From the NCBI RefSeq assembly GCF_014189455.1, contig NZ_CP050296.1, positions 4,708,001-4,772,000 of the forward strand: a stretch of DNA of 64,000 bases, in the 5' to 3' direction. Shown here piece after piece: positions 35,498 through 46,134 of this stretch. Position numbers and translations under genes: made by a program. Below the pieces are notes generated by a model that was not told the DNA's origin, made no database searches, and saw nothing but the letters and a program-made list of their open reading frames with translations. This stretch comes from Mesorhizobium huakuii (GTDB lineage: Bacteria > Pseudomonadota > Alphaproteobacteria > Rhizobiales > Rhizobiaceae). The number at the start of each line of letters is the position of its first letter. The stretch's first letter is position 1.

Positions 35498-36828
35498 CTG
35501 CCCAGCCGGATCGTCTCGAAATAGGCGTCGGTGCCGACCTGGCCGCCCTTCAGCGCGATTTCGAGACCGTCGATCTCGCCGCCGCCATGGGCAAGGCAAA
35601 GCGGTGAACCCGGTGATTGCGGCAGCGGCATGCGCACGGTCAGCGCATCGATCGACAATTGCCCCAGCGCGTGGCTGGAAGTGTCGCCACCGGCGATCAC
35701 CGCGCGCTTGAGTTTCTGCTCGACGACCAGCCGGCGCAGAATGTCCCCCAGCGCCCGGCCGAGCCTGTTCCGCGCGCCGTCGATATGGTCGATCTCGGCA
35801 CTGCGGTCGGCCTGCGGACCAAGGGCGGTGTAGAGGATGACGCTGCGCCCTGCCGCGAGGCTCGCCAGGCCACCTTCAATAGCGCCCTCGATCGCCTTGC
35901 CGGCGCCGCCCGAGACCAACTGCATGGCATCCATCTGGATGCCGTCGAAGCCATGGGCGAGCGCGAAGCGGATCTGCTTCTCGGTGGTCGGCGACACACT
36001 GCCCGAGACCACGGCGAGCCGGTCCACCGGACCGGGCGGCGCGAAGGAGGCGTGACCCGTGGCGATGCCTTTGCCGGCCCATTCGGCGAGCAAGGCATAT
36101 TCGACGCCCGAGGACCCGACGACGAAACCATGGCCTTGTTTGCAGATCCGCCAGATCTGTTCGCCGACGCGTGTCTGCGTCTGGCGGCTTTCGACGTCGA
36201 ACAGGACGATCTCCTTGTCCTGCAAGGCCTGGTCGACCGTTTGGGAAAGATCATCCGCCTGCAGCGCCGCCAGGTCGACAAGGCCGGAGCCGAGATCGGT
36301 CTGGCGATGGAGGTGGACGAGCAGATCGGCTTCCTTCATCGGCGTCACCGGATGCCGGCTCATGACGGGGTGGCGGTCGATGCGGAAATAAGTGCCACGA
36401 AAAGCCGCGAAGAGGTTGCCGAACGCCGTGTAGCGTTTGAGCTGGGGCGCTCCGACAACCACCGGCACGCTCTTCTGGTTGAAGACGCGCCGGCCGATCT
36501 CGATGGCGCGGCCGATGTTGCCGATTGTCGGGCCGGAATCGAAGGTCGAGCAGATCTTGTAGTGGCAAACTGCCGCTTCAAGGCTTCTAAGCCATTTAAA
36601 GGCCGGCGACAGATTCTCGTCCATCCATTGCGGCGTTTCGCTGCGGCTCGTGCCCGCCAGTCCCACGGCCCGGCACTGCGAAAACCGTGACAGCAGATGC
36701 TGGTCGGGTTGGCGCATGAACAGCACCGTCGGCACGCCGCCAAGCTCGAGCGCCTCCATGACGTCGGTCGAACCGGTGAGGTCGTCGCCATAATAGCTGA
36801 GGAGCAGGTTCTGCATGGCGTTGCTCAC
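35494..36828 (-). CDS. oiaK: 3-oxo-isoapionate kinase (DUF1537, four-carbon acid sugar kinase family), OiaK
   Basis: About 444 residues. The N-terminal substrate domain starts with LLSYYGDDLTGSTDVMEAL; the nucleotide-binding C-terminal domain has VVSGSVSPTTEKQIRFAL and VIAGGDTSSHALGQL. DUF1537 kinases phosphorylate four-carbon acid sugars. Its start overlaps the stop of the RuBisCO-like gene by four bases, the pairing known from D-apiose pathways, where this kinase makes 3-oxo-isoapionate 4-phosphate. A threonate- or erythronate-type kinase is the alternative, but the neighbouring apiose genes favour OiaK. Confidence 0.82.
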   Translation of the reverse strand: MSNAMQNLLLSYYGDDLTGSTDVMEALELGGVPTVLFMRQPDQHLLSRFSQCRAVGLAGTSRSETPQWMDENLSPAFKWLRSLEAAVCHYKICSTFDSGPTIGNIGRAIEIGRRVFNQKSVPVVVGAPQLKRYTAFGNLFAAFRGTYFRIDRHPVMSRHPVTPMKEADLLVHLHRQTDLGSGLVDLAALQADDLSQTVDQALQDKEIVLFDVESRQTQTRVGEQIWRICKQGHGFVVGSSGVEYALLAEWAGKGIATGHASFAPPGPVDRLAVVSGSVSPTTEKQIRFALAHGFDGIQMDAMQLVSGGAGKAIEGAIEGGLASLAAGRSVILYTALGPQADRSAEIDHIDGARNRLGRALGDILRRLVVEQKLKRAVIAGGDTSSHALGQLSIDALTVRMPLPQSPGSPLCLAHGGGEIDGLEIALKGGQVGTDAYFETIRLGS

Positions 36829-38075
36829 GCCGCCTTGCCGTCGCCGAATTTTTCGATCGAGCGCGCCAGCTCGACATGGCTGCTGGCATAGTCCGCCAGC
36901 GCAATGCCCGCGACAGCGGCCTGCCAGGCCTGCTGCACGGCGCGTACGCCGGCACCCGGGCCATCCGGATGGCTGACAATGCCGCCGCCGCAGAGATAGA
37001 GGAGATCGACCGTGCGCCCGGTGCGCTCATAGGTCTCGGGTGCCTGTCCGCCCCACTGGCCGGAACCGGCGACCGGCAGCGCGCAATCGTCAGGCGAGAA
37101 CAACGGCGTCGTCACCGCCTCGAAGGAGCGGACGAAAGACACGTCCGGCTCCCAATATTTCGAGGCGATGCCGTTGATCTGGAACTGGTCGACGCCGAGC
37201 AGCCGCCAGAACTGCTGCCACACTTTGAAATCCATGCCGAGGCCGGGATGGCGGGTGAGGATGTCCCAACCATTGCGGTGGGCGTGCAGCACCAGGCCGG
37301 AGCGCTTTCTAAGGTAAGCCATGCCGCCGAAGCCGATGGAGTTGATGTTGACCACGGCGCAATTGCCGCCGGCCTTAAGCACCAGATCGTGGTTGCGCAT
37401 CATCTCATCGGGATCGGCATGCGAAATGCCGAAGGCATACATCACCTTCTTGCCGGTCTTCTGCTCGTGGTCGAGGATCAGCGGCATGATCGCCTTCACC
37501 CGCTCCGAGAGCGGCGAGTAGGCCGGGCTCATCAGCTTTTCATCGTCCTTGATGAAGTCGACGCCGGCCTCGATCAGCTCGCCCACCATCGCGGCCGTCT
37601 CGGGCGGCCGCAAGCCAAGTGCCGGCTTGACGATGGTGCCGATGATCGGGCGACCCTCGACGCCGGTCAGCCGGCGGCTGCCGGCGACACCGAACTGCGG
37701 GCCAGGATGCGCGCCCCTGAATTGTTGCGGCAGCTTCATGTCGACGACGCGGATGCCGGACAGGCCCTTGATCGAATAGGTACCGCCGATGGCGATGGTC
37801 ATCAGCGCCGAAAGGTCTGTGCCGATCGCGTCGAAGGGGAATGCGATGTCGACATCGGCGCGCTTGAAAGGCCCGCCGCCGGCCTCGGGAATGGATGGTT
37901 GCTGCGCATCGGGCAGATGCCGGATCGCCAGCACCCGTGCCGCCACGCGTGCCTTCAGCTCTTCGGTCTCGCCGGGCAGGGCGACAAAGGTGCCGGTCGA
38001 CTGGTCGCTGGCGATCTTGGCCGCCAGCGCTTCGATGCTGTCAGGCGTTTCGATGCGATAGGTGAACGTGATCAT
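36825..38075 (-). CDS. oiaX: RuBisCO-like protein, 3-oxo-isoapionate 4-phosphate decarboxylase (OiaX)
   Basis: About 416 residues from ATG 38075. It has the large-subunit barrel of RuBisCO with retained active-site residues: lysine 150 in GTIVKPALGLRPPE, and the metal triad lysine 176, aspartate 178 and glutamate 179 in FIKDDEKLMSP. GIASKYWEPD takes the place of loop 6. It is shorter than true RuBisCO and no small subunit or Calvin gene is nearby. In the rhizobial apiose route this family releases carbon dioxide to give L-erythrulose 1-phosphate. A transcarboxylase/hydrolase (OiaC) role cannot be excluded by sequence alone. Confidence 0.82.
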   Translation of the reverse strand: MITFTYRIETPDSIEALAAKIASDQSTGTFVALPGETEELKARVAARVLAIRHLPDAQQPSIPEAGGGPFKRADVDIAFPFDAIGTDLSALMTIAIGGTYSIKGLSGIRVVDMKLPQQFRGAHPGPQFGVAGSRRLTGVEGRPIIGTIVKPALGLRPPETAAMVGELIEAGVDFIKDDEKLMSPAYSPLSERVKAIMPLILDHEQKTGKKVMYAFGISHADPDEMMRNHDLVLKAGGNCAVVNINSIGFGGMAYLRKRSGLVLHAHRNGWDILTRHPGLGMDFKVWQQFWRLLGVDQFQINGIASKYWEPDVSFVRSFEAVTTPLFSPDDCALPVAGSGQWGGQAPETYERTGRTVDLLYLCGGGIVSHPDGPGAGVRAVQQAWQAAVAGIALADYASSHVELARSIEKFGDGKAA

Positions 38076-38118
38076 GGCCGGTCGAAAGCGTCCGAAAAAG
38101 TTTTGTTGTGCTCCAAAT

Positions 38119-38134
38119 CTGGTATAATGAGTAC
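38119..38134. promoter_or_regulatory. Candidate operator A of the apiose regulon (oiaX / GntR promoters)
   Basis: CTGGTATAATGAGTAC lies 44 bases upstream of oiaX and on the other side 117 bases before the divergent GntR gene. It matches the array before the second transporter at 14 of 16 positions, and the sites before apnO and the first transporter over their first ten bases, allowing A or G at position 8. NanR-type GntR proteins bind GGTATA repeats. Confidence 0.65.
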
Positions 38135-38250
38135 ATAAGTATTGCAAGCAAATATCCCAGTTCGCGCAACGGGGCGGTCAAAGCGCAGGCATTCCGGGAA
38201 TCGCGCCGGGAATGCTAAACAGGAACCGGGCCAGGGAGTGATTCGTCACG

Positions 38251-38964
38251 ATGAACCGTTCGGAGCCGATCGTCCGGCGCAAACTTTCCGACGAAGTCTT
38301 TGCAAGGCTGAAGCGGCTGATCACCAGCGGCGAGCTGCAGCCGGGCGACGACATGCCGTCGGAGCGCGAATTGATGGAGCGCTTCGAGGTTGGCCGGCCG
38401 GCGATCCGCGAGGCGATGCAGGCGCTGAGCAATATGGGCCTTGTCGCGATTTCGCATGGCGAGCGGGCCAAGGTGCTGCAGCTCACCGCCAAGTCGATCA
38501 TCAAACAGGTCGACGGCGCGGCCAAGATCATCCTGTCCTCGTCGAGGGACACGCTCGAGCACCTCAAGACCGCGCGCATCTTCTTCGAGCGCGGCATGGT
38601 CAGGGAGGCTGCCGAGAAGGCCACCGTCGAGGACGTGCAGCGGCTCAAGGCAACCGTCGCCGAGCAGCGCGCCGCGCGGGGCGATTCCGACGCCTTCATT
38701 TCCGCCGACATGAAATTCCACACCCAGATCGCGATGATATCGGGCAACCCGATCTATGTCGCCGTCAGCGAGGCGATGCTCGGCTGGCTGAAGGAATATC
38801 ACACCGAGATGCTGATCTGGACCGGCAAGGAAAAGTACACGCTGACCGAGCACGAAGAGATCGTCGATCGCATCGAGCAGCGGGACGCCGACGGCGCCGA
38901 AAAGGCGATGATCAAGCATCTCGAACGCTCGCGCGCGCTCTACGTCATGAATTCCGAGAAATAG
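38251..38964 (+). CDS. GntR-family regulator of the apiose genes (NanR-like)
   Basis: About 237 residues. The winged helix is in VRRKLSDEVFARLKRLITSG and MPSERELMERFEVGRPAIRE. The FCD domain has the metal-binding MKFHTQIAMISGNP and the late EHEEIVDRIEQRDADGAE. The style, including a GGTATA-type operator at its own promoter, is NanR-like. It lies between the divergent oiaX-oiaK unit and the convergent apnL operon, and is the probable master regulator of the apiose region. An apiose-derived acid would be a reasonable ligand. Confidence 0.82.
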   Translation: MNRSEPIVRRKLSDEVFARLKRLITSGELQPGDDMPSERELMERFEVGRPAIREAMQALSNMGLVAISHGERAKVLQLTAKSIIKQVDGAAKIILSSSRDTLEHLKTARIFFERGMVREAAEKATVEDVQRLKATVAEQRAARGDSDAFISADMKFHTQIAMISGNPIYVAVSEAMLGWLKEYHTEMLIWTGKEKYTLTEHEEIVDRIEQRDADGAEKAMIKHLERSRALYVMNSEK

Positions 38965-38966
38965 GC

Positions 38967-40805
38967 CTAGCCGATCCGGGCAATAGCGTAGGGAGCCATG
39001 ATGAGATGGCCCTGGCCGAGCGCGGACGCATCGACCGCGACATCCTCCGCCGTCAGGTTCGCCAGCCACACGATGGTCTCGCCGGAGGCGGAGCGGCCGG
39101 CCAGCGCCGCAATCCGCGTCTCGTCACTTGTCTCGGCCGGCACATGGACGAGGCCGGCCAGCTCGCAAAGCCCCTTGATAGCCCTAGAGATCGGCCGCGG
39201 TGACCCTTCGGTGGCAGGTTCCCCGGATGCCGCCAGCACGCCGAACGGTCCGGTGAAGCTGGACAGCGTCAGCATTTCCAGCCCGGCCGGCGCGACGCGC
39301 GCGGCATAGCCGATGGTCCAGGCGGCGGCGAACAGGCCGTTGTGGCGCGGATCGCGGTTCGCCATGGCGATGCGCTGTCCCTGCGGATTGTCCTTGGTCG
39401 CGCCACCATAGGGGTTCTGCCGCATGGCAATGGTCGAGGGCCCGATCCGGTAGGGCTTGTCGCCGAAGATCGCCCGCGCCGACCGGGTGATGAACGGCAA
39501 CGCCTCCAGCGACTGCATGACGCTGAGATCGTCGGCGGCATGCACGATCGGGCAGGTGCAATGCGTGACGAAATCGAGCAGCCCGGCCGGGACGCGCTTG
39601 CGATTGAGTTCGGTGAAGTAGCTGAACATGCCGCCGCCGAGACGGATATCGGGAAAGGCGCGCCGCGCCGCGGCATAGACATCCTCAAGCGGCGGGCAGG
39701 GCGGCCAGGCGCTGCCCGGCGGCGTCGACTGCCGGTCGACCGAAGGCGACACCGCGATCGCATCGAGCCGCAGCTTTGCCAGGCGCACCAACTCGGCGAC
39801 CTCTGCGAGTTCGGCATCGAGATCGCCGCTGCAAGCGACCACGCATTCGAGCGTTGTGCGGGCGGGATAGGCGTCGACGAGCCGGGCGAAAGAGTGCAAG
39901 GCGTCGAGCCCGTGACCGCGCGTTGGATCGTAGTGGAACAGCAGTTGTTGCGGGCCGAGCGCAGACAAGGTGGCGAGGTTCGCCAGCGCTGTCTCGACAT
40001 CACTGGGATAGATGATCACGCCGACATCCGGCAGCGCCGGGCCGGGCTCGCCGAGCGTCACGCGGACCGCGCCGGACGCCTCGATGGCGGCCGGCGTCGT
40101 GCCGTCGCTGGCAATGCGCAAGCTGATCGTCTGGCGGTTGGTCTGGCCGGCAGGCAAAACATAGGGCCAAGGCAGCGCCAGCGGCCGCACATAGGTCTTG
40201 TAGGAGGCATCGGACCAGTTGCGTTGGTCTTCCATTTCGAAAACGTCGCCTTCCATCCGGCATTGCGCGGTGACGCCGGGCCGCACCTCATGCGTGATGG
40301 CACGCAAATCCTTGAAAGGCTGCCAGGGGTCGATCAGGTCTGGCAGTTTCGTGTCCACCACGCTGCCGTCGGTGTGCTCCACCGTAACTGGGCTGCCGGC
40401 GAGGCCGGCGATCGGATGCAGGATGCAGAAGCCGCAACGGTTGGTCTCGAAATCGCTTTCGGGCAGCGCGCCGACGTCAAACACCAGCCGGCCATCGGAG
40501 GAGCCTTTGATGGTGGCGCGGAGGGCGAGCCGGCTTCCGCCCGGTCCGGCGCAGGTCGCCGTGTAGCTAACGGAGAAGGCATCGGCGCCCTGGTCGATGG
40601 AAAGGTCCGATAGCACTGGTTCGTAAGTGCCCCAGTCGCGGTCGCGCACGATATAGGAGATGGCGCGCAAGACCTCCGTGCCGCCATGGCGGATGGTGCG
40701 CAGATTGCCGTTGACGAAATCGGCGCTGAGCGGACCAGCAGTCAGCCAAGCCGGTTCGGTCTCCGCCGCCCGTGTGCCGCAAATCAGGAAGCGATCCGCC
40801 GTCAT
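38967..40805 (-). CDS. apnL: D-apionate lactonase (ApnL)
   Basis: About 612 residues from ATG 40805, which overlaps the ApsD stop by four bases. It matches the large lactonase family found with apiose dehydrogenases: an N-terminal beta-rich domain (GGTEVLRAISYIVRDRDWG, then WGTYEPVLSDL), NRCGFCILHPIAGLAG, and a C-terminal barrel-like part with VGVIIYPSDV and QQLLFHYDPTRGHG. It would open D-apionolactone to D-apionate in the cytoplasm. No signal peptide is seen. It ends two bases from the end of the convergent GntR gene. Confidence 0.8.
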   Translation of the reverse strand: MTADRFLICGTRAAETEPAWLTAGPLSADFVNGNLRTIRHGGTEVLRAISYIVRDRDWGTYEPVLSDLSIDQGADAFSVSYTATCAGPGGSRLALRATIKGSSDGRLVFDVGALPESDFETNRCGFCILHPIAGLAGSPVTVEHTDGSVVDTKLPDLIDPWQPFKDLRAITHEVRPGVTAQCRMEGDVFEMEDQRNWSDASYKTYVRPLALPWPYVLPAGQTNRQTISLRIASDGTTPAAIEASGAVRVTLGEPGPALPDVGVIIYPSDVETALANLATLSALGPQQLLFHYDPTRGHGLDALHSFARLVDAYPARTTLECVVACSGDLDAELAEVAELVRLAKLRLDAIAVSPSVDRQSTPPGSAWPPCPPLEDVYAAARRAFPDIRLGGGMFSYFTELNRKRVPAGLLDFVTHCTCPIVHAADDLSVMQSLEALPFITRSARAIFGDKPYRIGPSTIAMRQNPYGGATKDNPQGQRIAMANRDPRHNGLFAAAWTIGYAARVAPAGLEMLTLSSFTGPFGVLAASGEPATEGSPRPISRAIKGLCELAGLVHVPAETSDETRIAALAGRSASGETIVWLANLTAEDVAVDASALGQGHLIMAPYAIARIG

Positions 40806-41842
40806 TTCAGCAGGTCGTCGATCTTCACCGGCTCCCGGCTTGTGGCGCCGGCATAGGCCGCCTCGACCAGCGCGAATGTCTTGAGGTTGTCGGCGCCCGA
40901 GGTTGCCGGCTCCTTGCCTGATGCAAGGCTCTCGACCCAGTGCCGCTGGATAGCCAGCACGCTTTCCTGGATGTTGTGCCATGGCCGCGATGCCCAGGGC
41001 AGAAGCGGCGGCGAGATATCCCTGACCGTTGTGCCGCTCTTGCCGGTGACGGTGAGCTGGTAGCCCTGCGCCAGCCGGAGCGTGCCGTTGCTGCCGTCGA
41101 TCTCGATCAGCGTTTCGGGAAACGGCTCCACCGCAAGCCGCGTCGCATAGCTGCAATCGACCACCGAAATGGCGCCGCTCTTGTGATCCATCAGCATGGT
41201 GGCGACATCCTCGCCGGCGATGGCCGGGTTGATGCGTGCCGTCCGGGCGGTGAGGCTCGAGACGTCGCCCAGCAGAAAACGCGCAATGTCGAGGATATGG
41301 ATGCCGAGATCCTCGATGATGAAACGCTTGCCCGTCGCCAGATAGGGCTGGCCGGAAAACACGTCATAGGCGGAGCGGAAGGAGATGCGCCCGAAGAAGG
41401 GGGTGCCGATCTCGCCGCTGTCGAGCACGGCGCGCACCGCCTGGATCGGCGACTGCCAGCGGAAATTCTCATGCACCATCAGCGGCACGCCAGCCTTGGC
41501 GCAGGCCGCGACCATCGCTTTGGCGTCGGCCAGCGTCGGCGCGAACGGCTTCTGGCAGATCACCGGGACGCGGTGGGCGGCCGCCATCTCGACCAGCGGC
41601 CGATGGCTGCCGACGGTGGTGGCGATGTCGACGAAGTCCAACGTCTCGACCGCGAACAGCGCGGCCGCATCACTGTAGCGCTTCGCAATGCCGAACTGGT
41701 CGCCGACGATCCGCAGCCGCTCCGGATCGCGATCGCAGATGGCGACGATGGAGGCGCCGTCGATGTCGCGCCAGGCATGCATCTGGTTGACGGCGAAGAA
41801 GCCGCAGCCGATCAGCGCTCCGCTCAAAGTCGCCATGCTCAA
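40802..41842 (-). CDS. apsD: D-apiose dehydrogenase (Gfo/Idh/MocA family), ApsD
   Basis: About 346 residues. The N-terminal Rossmann fold has GALIGCGFFAVNQMHAW and IVAICDRDPERLRIVGDQFG. The usual E-K-P motif is Q-K-P here (VICQKPFAPTLADAKAM), with the catalytic lysine kept. FIIEDLGIHILDIARFLLG follows the family pattern for the substrate histidine. Coupled on both sides by four-base overlaps with the permease and ApnL genes. It should oxidise apiose to apionolactone, the first step. Confidence 0.82.
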   Translation of the reverse strand: MSMATLSGALIGCGFFAVNQMHAWRDIDGASIVAICDRDPERLRIVGDQFGIAKRYSDAAALFAVETLDFVDIATTVGSHRPLVEMAAAHRVPVICQKPFAPTLADAKAMVAACAKAGVPLMVHENFRWQSPIQAVRAVLDSGEIGTPFFGRISFRSAYDVFSGQPYLATGKRFIIEDLGIHILDIARFLLGDVSSLTARTARINPAIAGEDVATMLMDHKSGAISVVDCSYATRLAVEPFPETLIEIDGSNGTLRLAQGYQLTVTGKSGTTVRDISPPLLPWASRPWHNIQESVLAIQRHWVESLASGKEPATSGADNLKTFALVEAAYAGATSREPVKIDDLLK

Positions 41843-42903
41843 CCCGCCTTTGCCATCTGCATCAGGGTGACACGCTGCTGGAGCCGGCGCTGCGCCTGGT
41901 CGACGACGACGGCGACGATGATAACCAGGCCCTTGATCACCATTTGCCAGAAGGAACTGACGCCCATCATCACTAGCCCGTCCGACAGGATGCCGATGAC
42001 GAAGGCGCCGACGATGGTGCCGCCGATCGTGCCGCGGCCGCCCGACATCGAGGTGCCGCCAAGCACCGCGGCGGCAATGGCATTCAATTCGAAGCTTTCG
42101 CCCGTTGCCGGATGCGAGGCCATCAGTTCCGACGAGATGATCAGGCCGACGATCGCCGCGCAGAAGCCGGAGAACATGTAGACGAACATCTTGACCATGT
42201 TGACGCGCACGCCCGAGATGCGCGCAGCGCGCTCATTGCCGCCGACGGCGAAGATGTGACGGCCGAGCGGCGTGTACCGGGCGAGATAGGCCGCCCCCAG
42301 CGCCACCACGATCAGGATCCAGATTGAGACGGGCAGGCCGACGAGCCGGCCGGCGCCGAAGAAGCCGAAGCCTGTGGTGCCGAGTTCCGGCTTGCCGACA
42401 AGGTTGGGGAAGGTACGGCCGTCGGACGACAGCAGCGCCAGGCCGCGTGCCACATAGAGCACGCCGAGCGTGGCGATGAAGGGCGCGACGTTGAGCCGGG
42501 TGATCAGCAGTCCGTTGACGGCGCCGATCAAAATACCGACCAGCAGCGTGATCAATGCGATCTCGACCACATTGAAATAGATGGTGTAGCCGATCTGCAG
42601 GTCGATGCCGTTGAGCACGAGATAGCCGGCCACCATCCCGCACAGGCCGACGATCGAGCCGACCGAAAGGTCGATGCCGCCGGTGATGATGACGAAGGTC
42701 ATGCCCATGGCGAGGAAGGCGTTGAGCGCCACATGCTTGGCCATCAGGATCAGGTTCGCCGCCGACAGGAAGTTCGGTGCCGCGATGGAGAAGAACACCA
42801 GCACGGCGATCAGTGCGATGAAGGTCCTGAGCTTCATCAGCGTCAGCAGTACGGAGCCGCTGGAGGCCGAAGAATGAGCCGCCCTGGCCGGAATGTCAGT
42901 CAT
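41839..42903 (-). CDS. Ribose-type ABC transporter permease (apiose importer)
   Basis: About 354 residues with eight to ten membrane helices, RbsC-like. The conserved GGIDLSVGSIVGLCGM and AVGGNERAARISGVRVN blocks identify the carbohydrate uptake type 2 family. Encoded between the double ATPase and ApsD genes with overlapping ends, so it forms the channel for the imported sugar, probably D-apiose. A homodimer is likely as only one permease gene is present in this unit. Confidence 0.87.
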   Translation of the reverse strand: MTDIPARAAHSSASSGSVLLTLMKLRTFIALIAVLVFFSIAAPNFLSAANLILMAKHVALNAFLAMGMTFVIITGGIDLSVGSIVGLCGMVAGYLVLNGIDLQIGYTIYFNVVEIALITLLVGILIGAVNGLLITRLNVAPFIATLGVLYVARGLALLSSDGRTFPNLVGKPELGTTGFGFFGAGRLVGLPVSIWILIVVALGAAYLARYTPLGRHIFAVGGNERAARISGVRVNMVKMFVYMFSGFCAAIVGLIISSELMASHPATGESFELNAIAAAVLGGTSMSGGRGTIGGTIVGAFVIGILSDGLVMMGVSSFWQMVIKGLVIIVAVVVDQAQRRLQQRVTLMQMAKAG

Positions 42904-44462
42904 CAGCTTTGCTTTCCATGTGCGGGGGCAAGATGGGCAGGTCCGTGGCCGAGCGCGGATGCGGCGACGATCGCGGCCTCGGTCGCCTCGGCGCGGTCGA
43001 ACATGCCGGTCAGTTTGCCATTGCTCATCACCGCGATCCGGTCGGACAGCGCCATTACCTCGTCGAGGTCGGAGGTGGCGAAGAGGATGCCGAGCCCATC
43101 GCGCGACAGCTTGCGCATGGTGCGGAAGACGTCGGCCTTGGCGCCGACATCGATGCCGCGGCTCGGCTCGTCCATCAAAAGCACCTTCGGTCCGGTGAGC
43201 AGCGCCTTGCCGATCACCACCTTTTGCTGGTTGCCGCCGGACAGCGACGAGACCTCCTGCGTCGGGTCGGCGACCTTGATCGCGAGTTCCCGCACCATCT
43301 GCACCACGGCCTGCCGCTCGGCACTGCCCTGGATATGGAACAGGCGCACGAAGCGCGACAGGCTCGCCAATGTCAGGTTGCTGGCGACGGATAGGATCGA
43401 CACGAGGCCCTCGCGCTGGCGGTCTTCCGGGATCAGCGCCAGACCGCGCCGGATGCGCCGCGTCGTGTCGCGTTCCCTGACCTGTTTTCCCTTAATGAAG
43501 ATCTTGCCGCTGGCATGACCGTGGCGGCCCATGATGCAGTCGAACAGCTCGCTGCGCCCGGCGCCCATCAGGCCGTAGATGCCAAGGATCTCGCCGGCCC
43601 GCAGCGACAGCGAGACGTGGTCGACCGCCAGTCCGCCGGTGGCGCGCGGCAGGCAGATGTCCTCGGCGCGGAAGATCTCTTCGCCCGGCACATGGCCGTC
43701 GGCCTTGGCGAAATCCTTGGCGTCCGAGCCGATCATCTGCCGCACGATCCACTGCGTGTCGACGTTCTTGACCTCCTCCTGGCCGGTGATGCGGCCGTCG
43801 CGCAGCACGGTGATGTAATCGCCGATGCGGATCAGCTCCTCCAGCCGGTGCGAAATGTAGACGATCGCCACGCCACGCGCCTTGAGGTCGGCGATAACCT
43901 TGAACAGGATCTCGACTTCGGCGGCACTCAGCGCCGAGGTCGGCTCGTCCATGATCAGGATGCGCGCATCGAGCGACACGGCCTTGGCGATCTCGACCAG
44001 CTGCTGCTGGCCGATGCGCAGATCCTCGACCAGCATGTCCGGCCGGATGCCGGCTTCGAGCCGATCGAGGAATTCACCGGCCCGCCGTTCCTGTTCCTTG
44101 CGGTCGATCTTGCCAAACCGGTTGGTGATCTCGCGCGTGGCAAAAATGTTCTCGGCGACCGTCATGTTGCCGAACAGGTTCAATTCCTGGAACACCATGC
44201 CGATGCCGCGGTTCACCGCGTCACCGGAGGAGGAGAAGGACACCTCATTGCCGTCGAGCAGGATGCGCCCGGCCGTCGGCTGCTCGACGCCGGCGATGAT
44301 CTTCATCAGCGTTGACTTGCCGGCGCCATTCTCGCCGACGAGCACATTGACCGCGCCCTTACGCACCTCGAAATTGGCCTGCTTGACCGCGACGGTGCCG
44401 GCATAGACTTTCGAGACGTCTTCCAGCTTCAGGATGACGTCGTGGCTAGCCGCCGTGGTCAT
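42903..44462 (-). CDS. Ribose-type ABC transporter double ATPase (apiose importer)
   Basis: About 519 residues with two ATPase domains, RbsA-like. Domain 1: Walker A GENGAGKST, signature region LRIGQQQLVEIAKA, Walker B ILIMDEPTSAL, H-loop ISHRLEEL. Domain 2: degenerate Walker A GLMGAGRSEL, signature LSGGNQQK, Walker B VLLMDEPSRGID. The start overlaps the DUF2291 gene by four bases; the open frame extends further but without resemblance. It energises the apiose importer. Confidence 0.87.
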   Translation of the reverse strand: MTTAASHDVILKLEDVSKVYAGTVAVKQANFEVRKGAVNVLVGENGAGKSTLMKIIAGVEQPTAGRILLDGNEVSFSSSGDAVNRGIGMVFQELNLFGNMTVAENIFATREITNRFGKIDRKEQERRAGEFLDRLEAGIRPDMLVEDLRIGQQQLVEIAKAVSLDARILIMDEPTSALSAAEVEILFKVIADLKARGVAIVYISHRLEELIRIGDYITVLRDGRITGQEEVKNVDTQWIVRQMIGSDAKDFAKADGHVPGEEIFRAEDICLPRATGGLAVDHVSLSLRAGEILGIYGLMGAGRSELFDCIMGRHGHASGKIFIKGKQVRERDTTRRIRRGLALIPEDRQREGLVSILSVASNLTLASLSRFVRLFHIQGSAERQAVVQMVRELAIKVADPTQEVSSLSGGNQQKVVIGKALLTGPKVLLMDEPSRGIDVGAKADVFRTMRKLSRDGLGILFATSDLDEVMALSDRIAVMSNGKLTGMFDRAEATEAAIVAASALGHGPAHLAPAHGKQS

Positions 44463-45103
44463 GGCTTCGGCCCGATCTCGGCCTCCGCCGGGGTCACCAA
44501 TGGCAGGTCCTGGCCGCCTTCGATCGTATAGGCGCCGAGCACCTTGGCGGTGCGGCCCTCCAGCGCCTCGCGCGGCAGCTTGGACAGCACGGTCTTGTCG
44601 GCATAGGCGTTGAACGCCTTGCCGAACTGGGCGAAGTCGATCTGGTTGGTGAAATCGTTGAACTGGACGAAATCGAGGCTGTCGCGCAGTGCGGTTCCGC
44701 GCATCGCCGGCCCGATCTGCACCCGCGCATCCGCCTTGCCGTCGCCGTCGACGTCGATATCCATCGTTGCCGCGCGCGACTGTGTGTTGGCGGCGATGAC
44801 CTTGCCCTCGACGCGGACCGCGAAGGTCCATGGCGAATTCGCCTGCTTCTTGGGGTTGCCGTATTTGGCACCAGCTGCCGCCTGATCGGTCTTCGCCAGC
44901 GCATGGACCTCGGCGAACGGCCCGGCCTTCTGCTGCAGGTACGGGATGACCTTCGCCACCCAGATCTCCTCGACCATCTTGTCCGGGTTGAAGCCGGACG
45001 CATTGGCGCCGCCTTGCGCGGAGGGCGTCGGCAGAATCTTGCAGGCGCTGAGGCTAAGGCCGGCGAGCGCGACAAGGGTCAGCCAGGTCAACTTCTTCGG
45101 CAT
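44459..45103 (-). CDS. DUF2291 lipoprotein of the apiose importer
   Basis: About 214 residues from MPKKLTW (an in-frame ATG at 45112 adds three residues). A lipoprotein signal ends in the lipobox LSACK. The mature domain has an OB-like DUF2291 fold with VEGKVIAANTQSRAATMDID and an F-rich region FVQFNDFTNQIDFAQFGKAFN. DUF2291 proteins accompany ribose-type ABC importers and may help load or retain the binding protein at the membrane. It lies between the binding-protein and ATPase genes. Confidence 0.75.
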   Translation of the reverse strand: MPKKLTWLTLVALAGLSLSACKILPTPSAQGGANASGFNPDKMVEEIWVAKVIPYLQQKAGPFAEVHALAKTDQAAAGAKYGNPKKQANSPWTFAVRVEGKVIAANTQSRAATMDIDVDGDGKADARVQIGPAMRGTALRDSLDFVQFNDFTNQIDFAQFGKAFNAYADKTVLSKLPREALEGRTAKVLGAYTIEGGQDLPLVTPAEAEIGPKP

Positions 45104-45132
45104 CGCGGTCAAGCATTCCAGGGAAATGGAGA

Positions 45133-45161
45133 CGAGGGACGAACCCTAGGTTCGCCCCTCG
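45133..45161 (-). terminator. Intercistronic stem-loop after the apiose binding-protein gene
   Basis: A 12-pair stem with one mismatch, arms CGAGGGGCGAACC and GGTTCGTCCCTCG on the minus strand, loop of three bases. It lies 19 bases after the binding-protein stop and before the DUF2291 gene. No T tail follows, so mRNA protection or partial termination is more likely than full termination. Confidence 0.55.
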
Positions 45162-45180
45162 CGGATTGCATTGCGCAGGC

Positions 45181-46134
<954 letters not shown>

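Noticed and set aside
36825..38075. True RuBisCO large subunit
   Set aside because: Too short, altered loop 6, no small subunit or Calvin-cycle genes; apiose neighbours explain it better.
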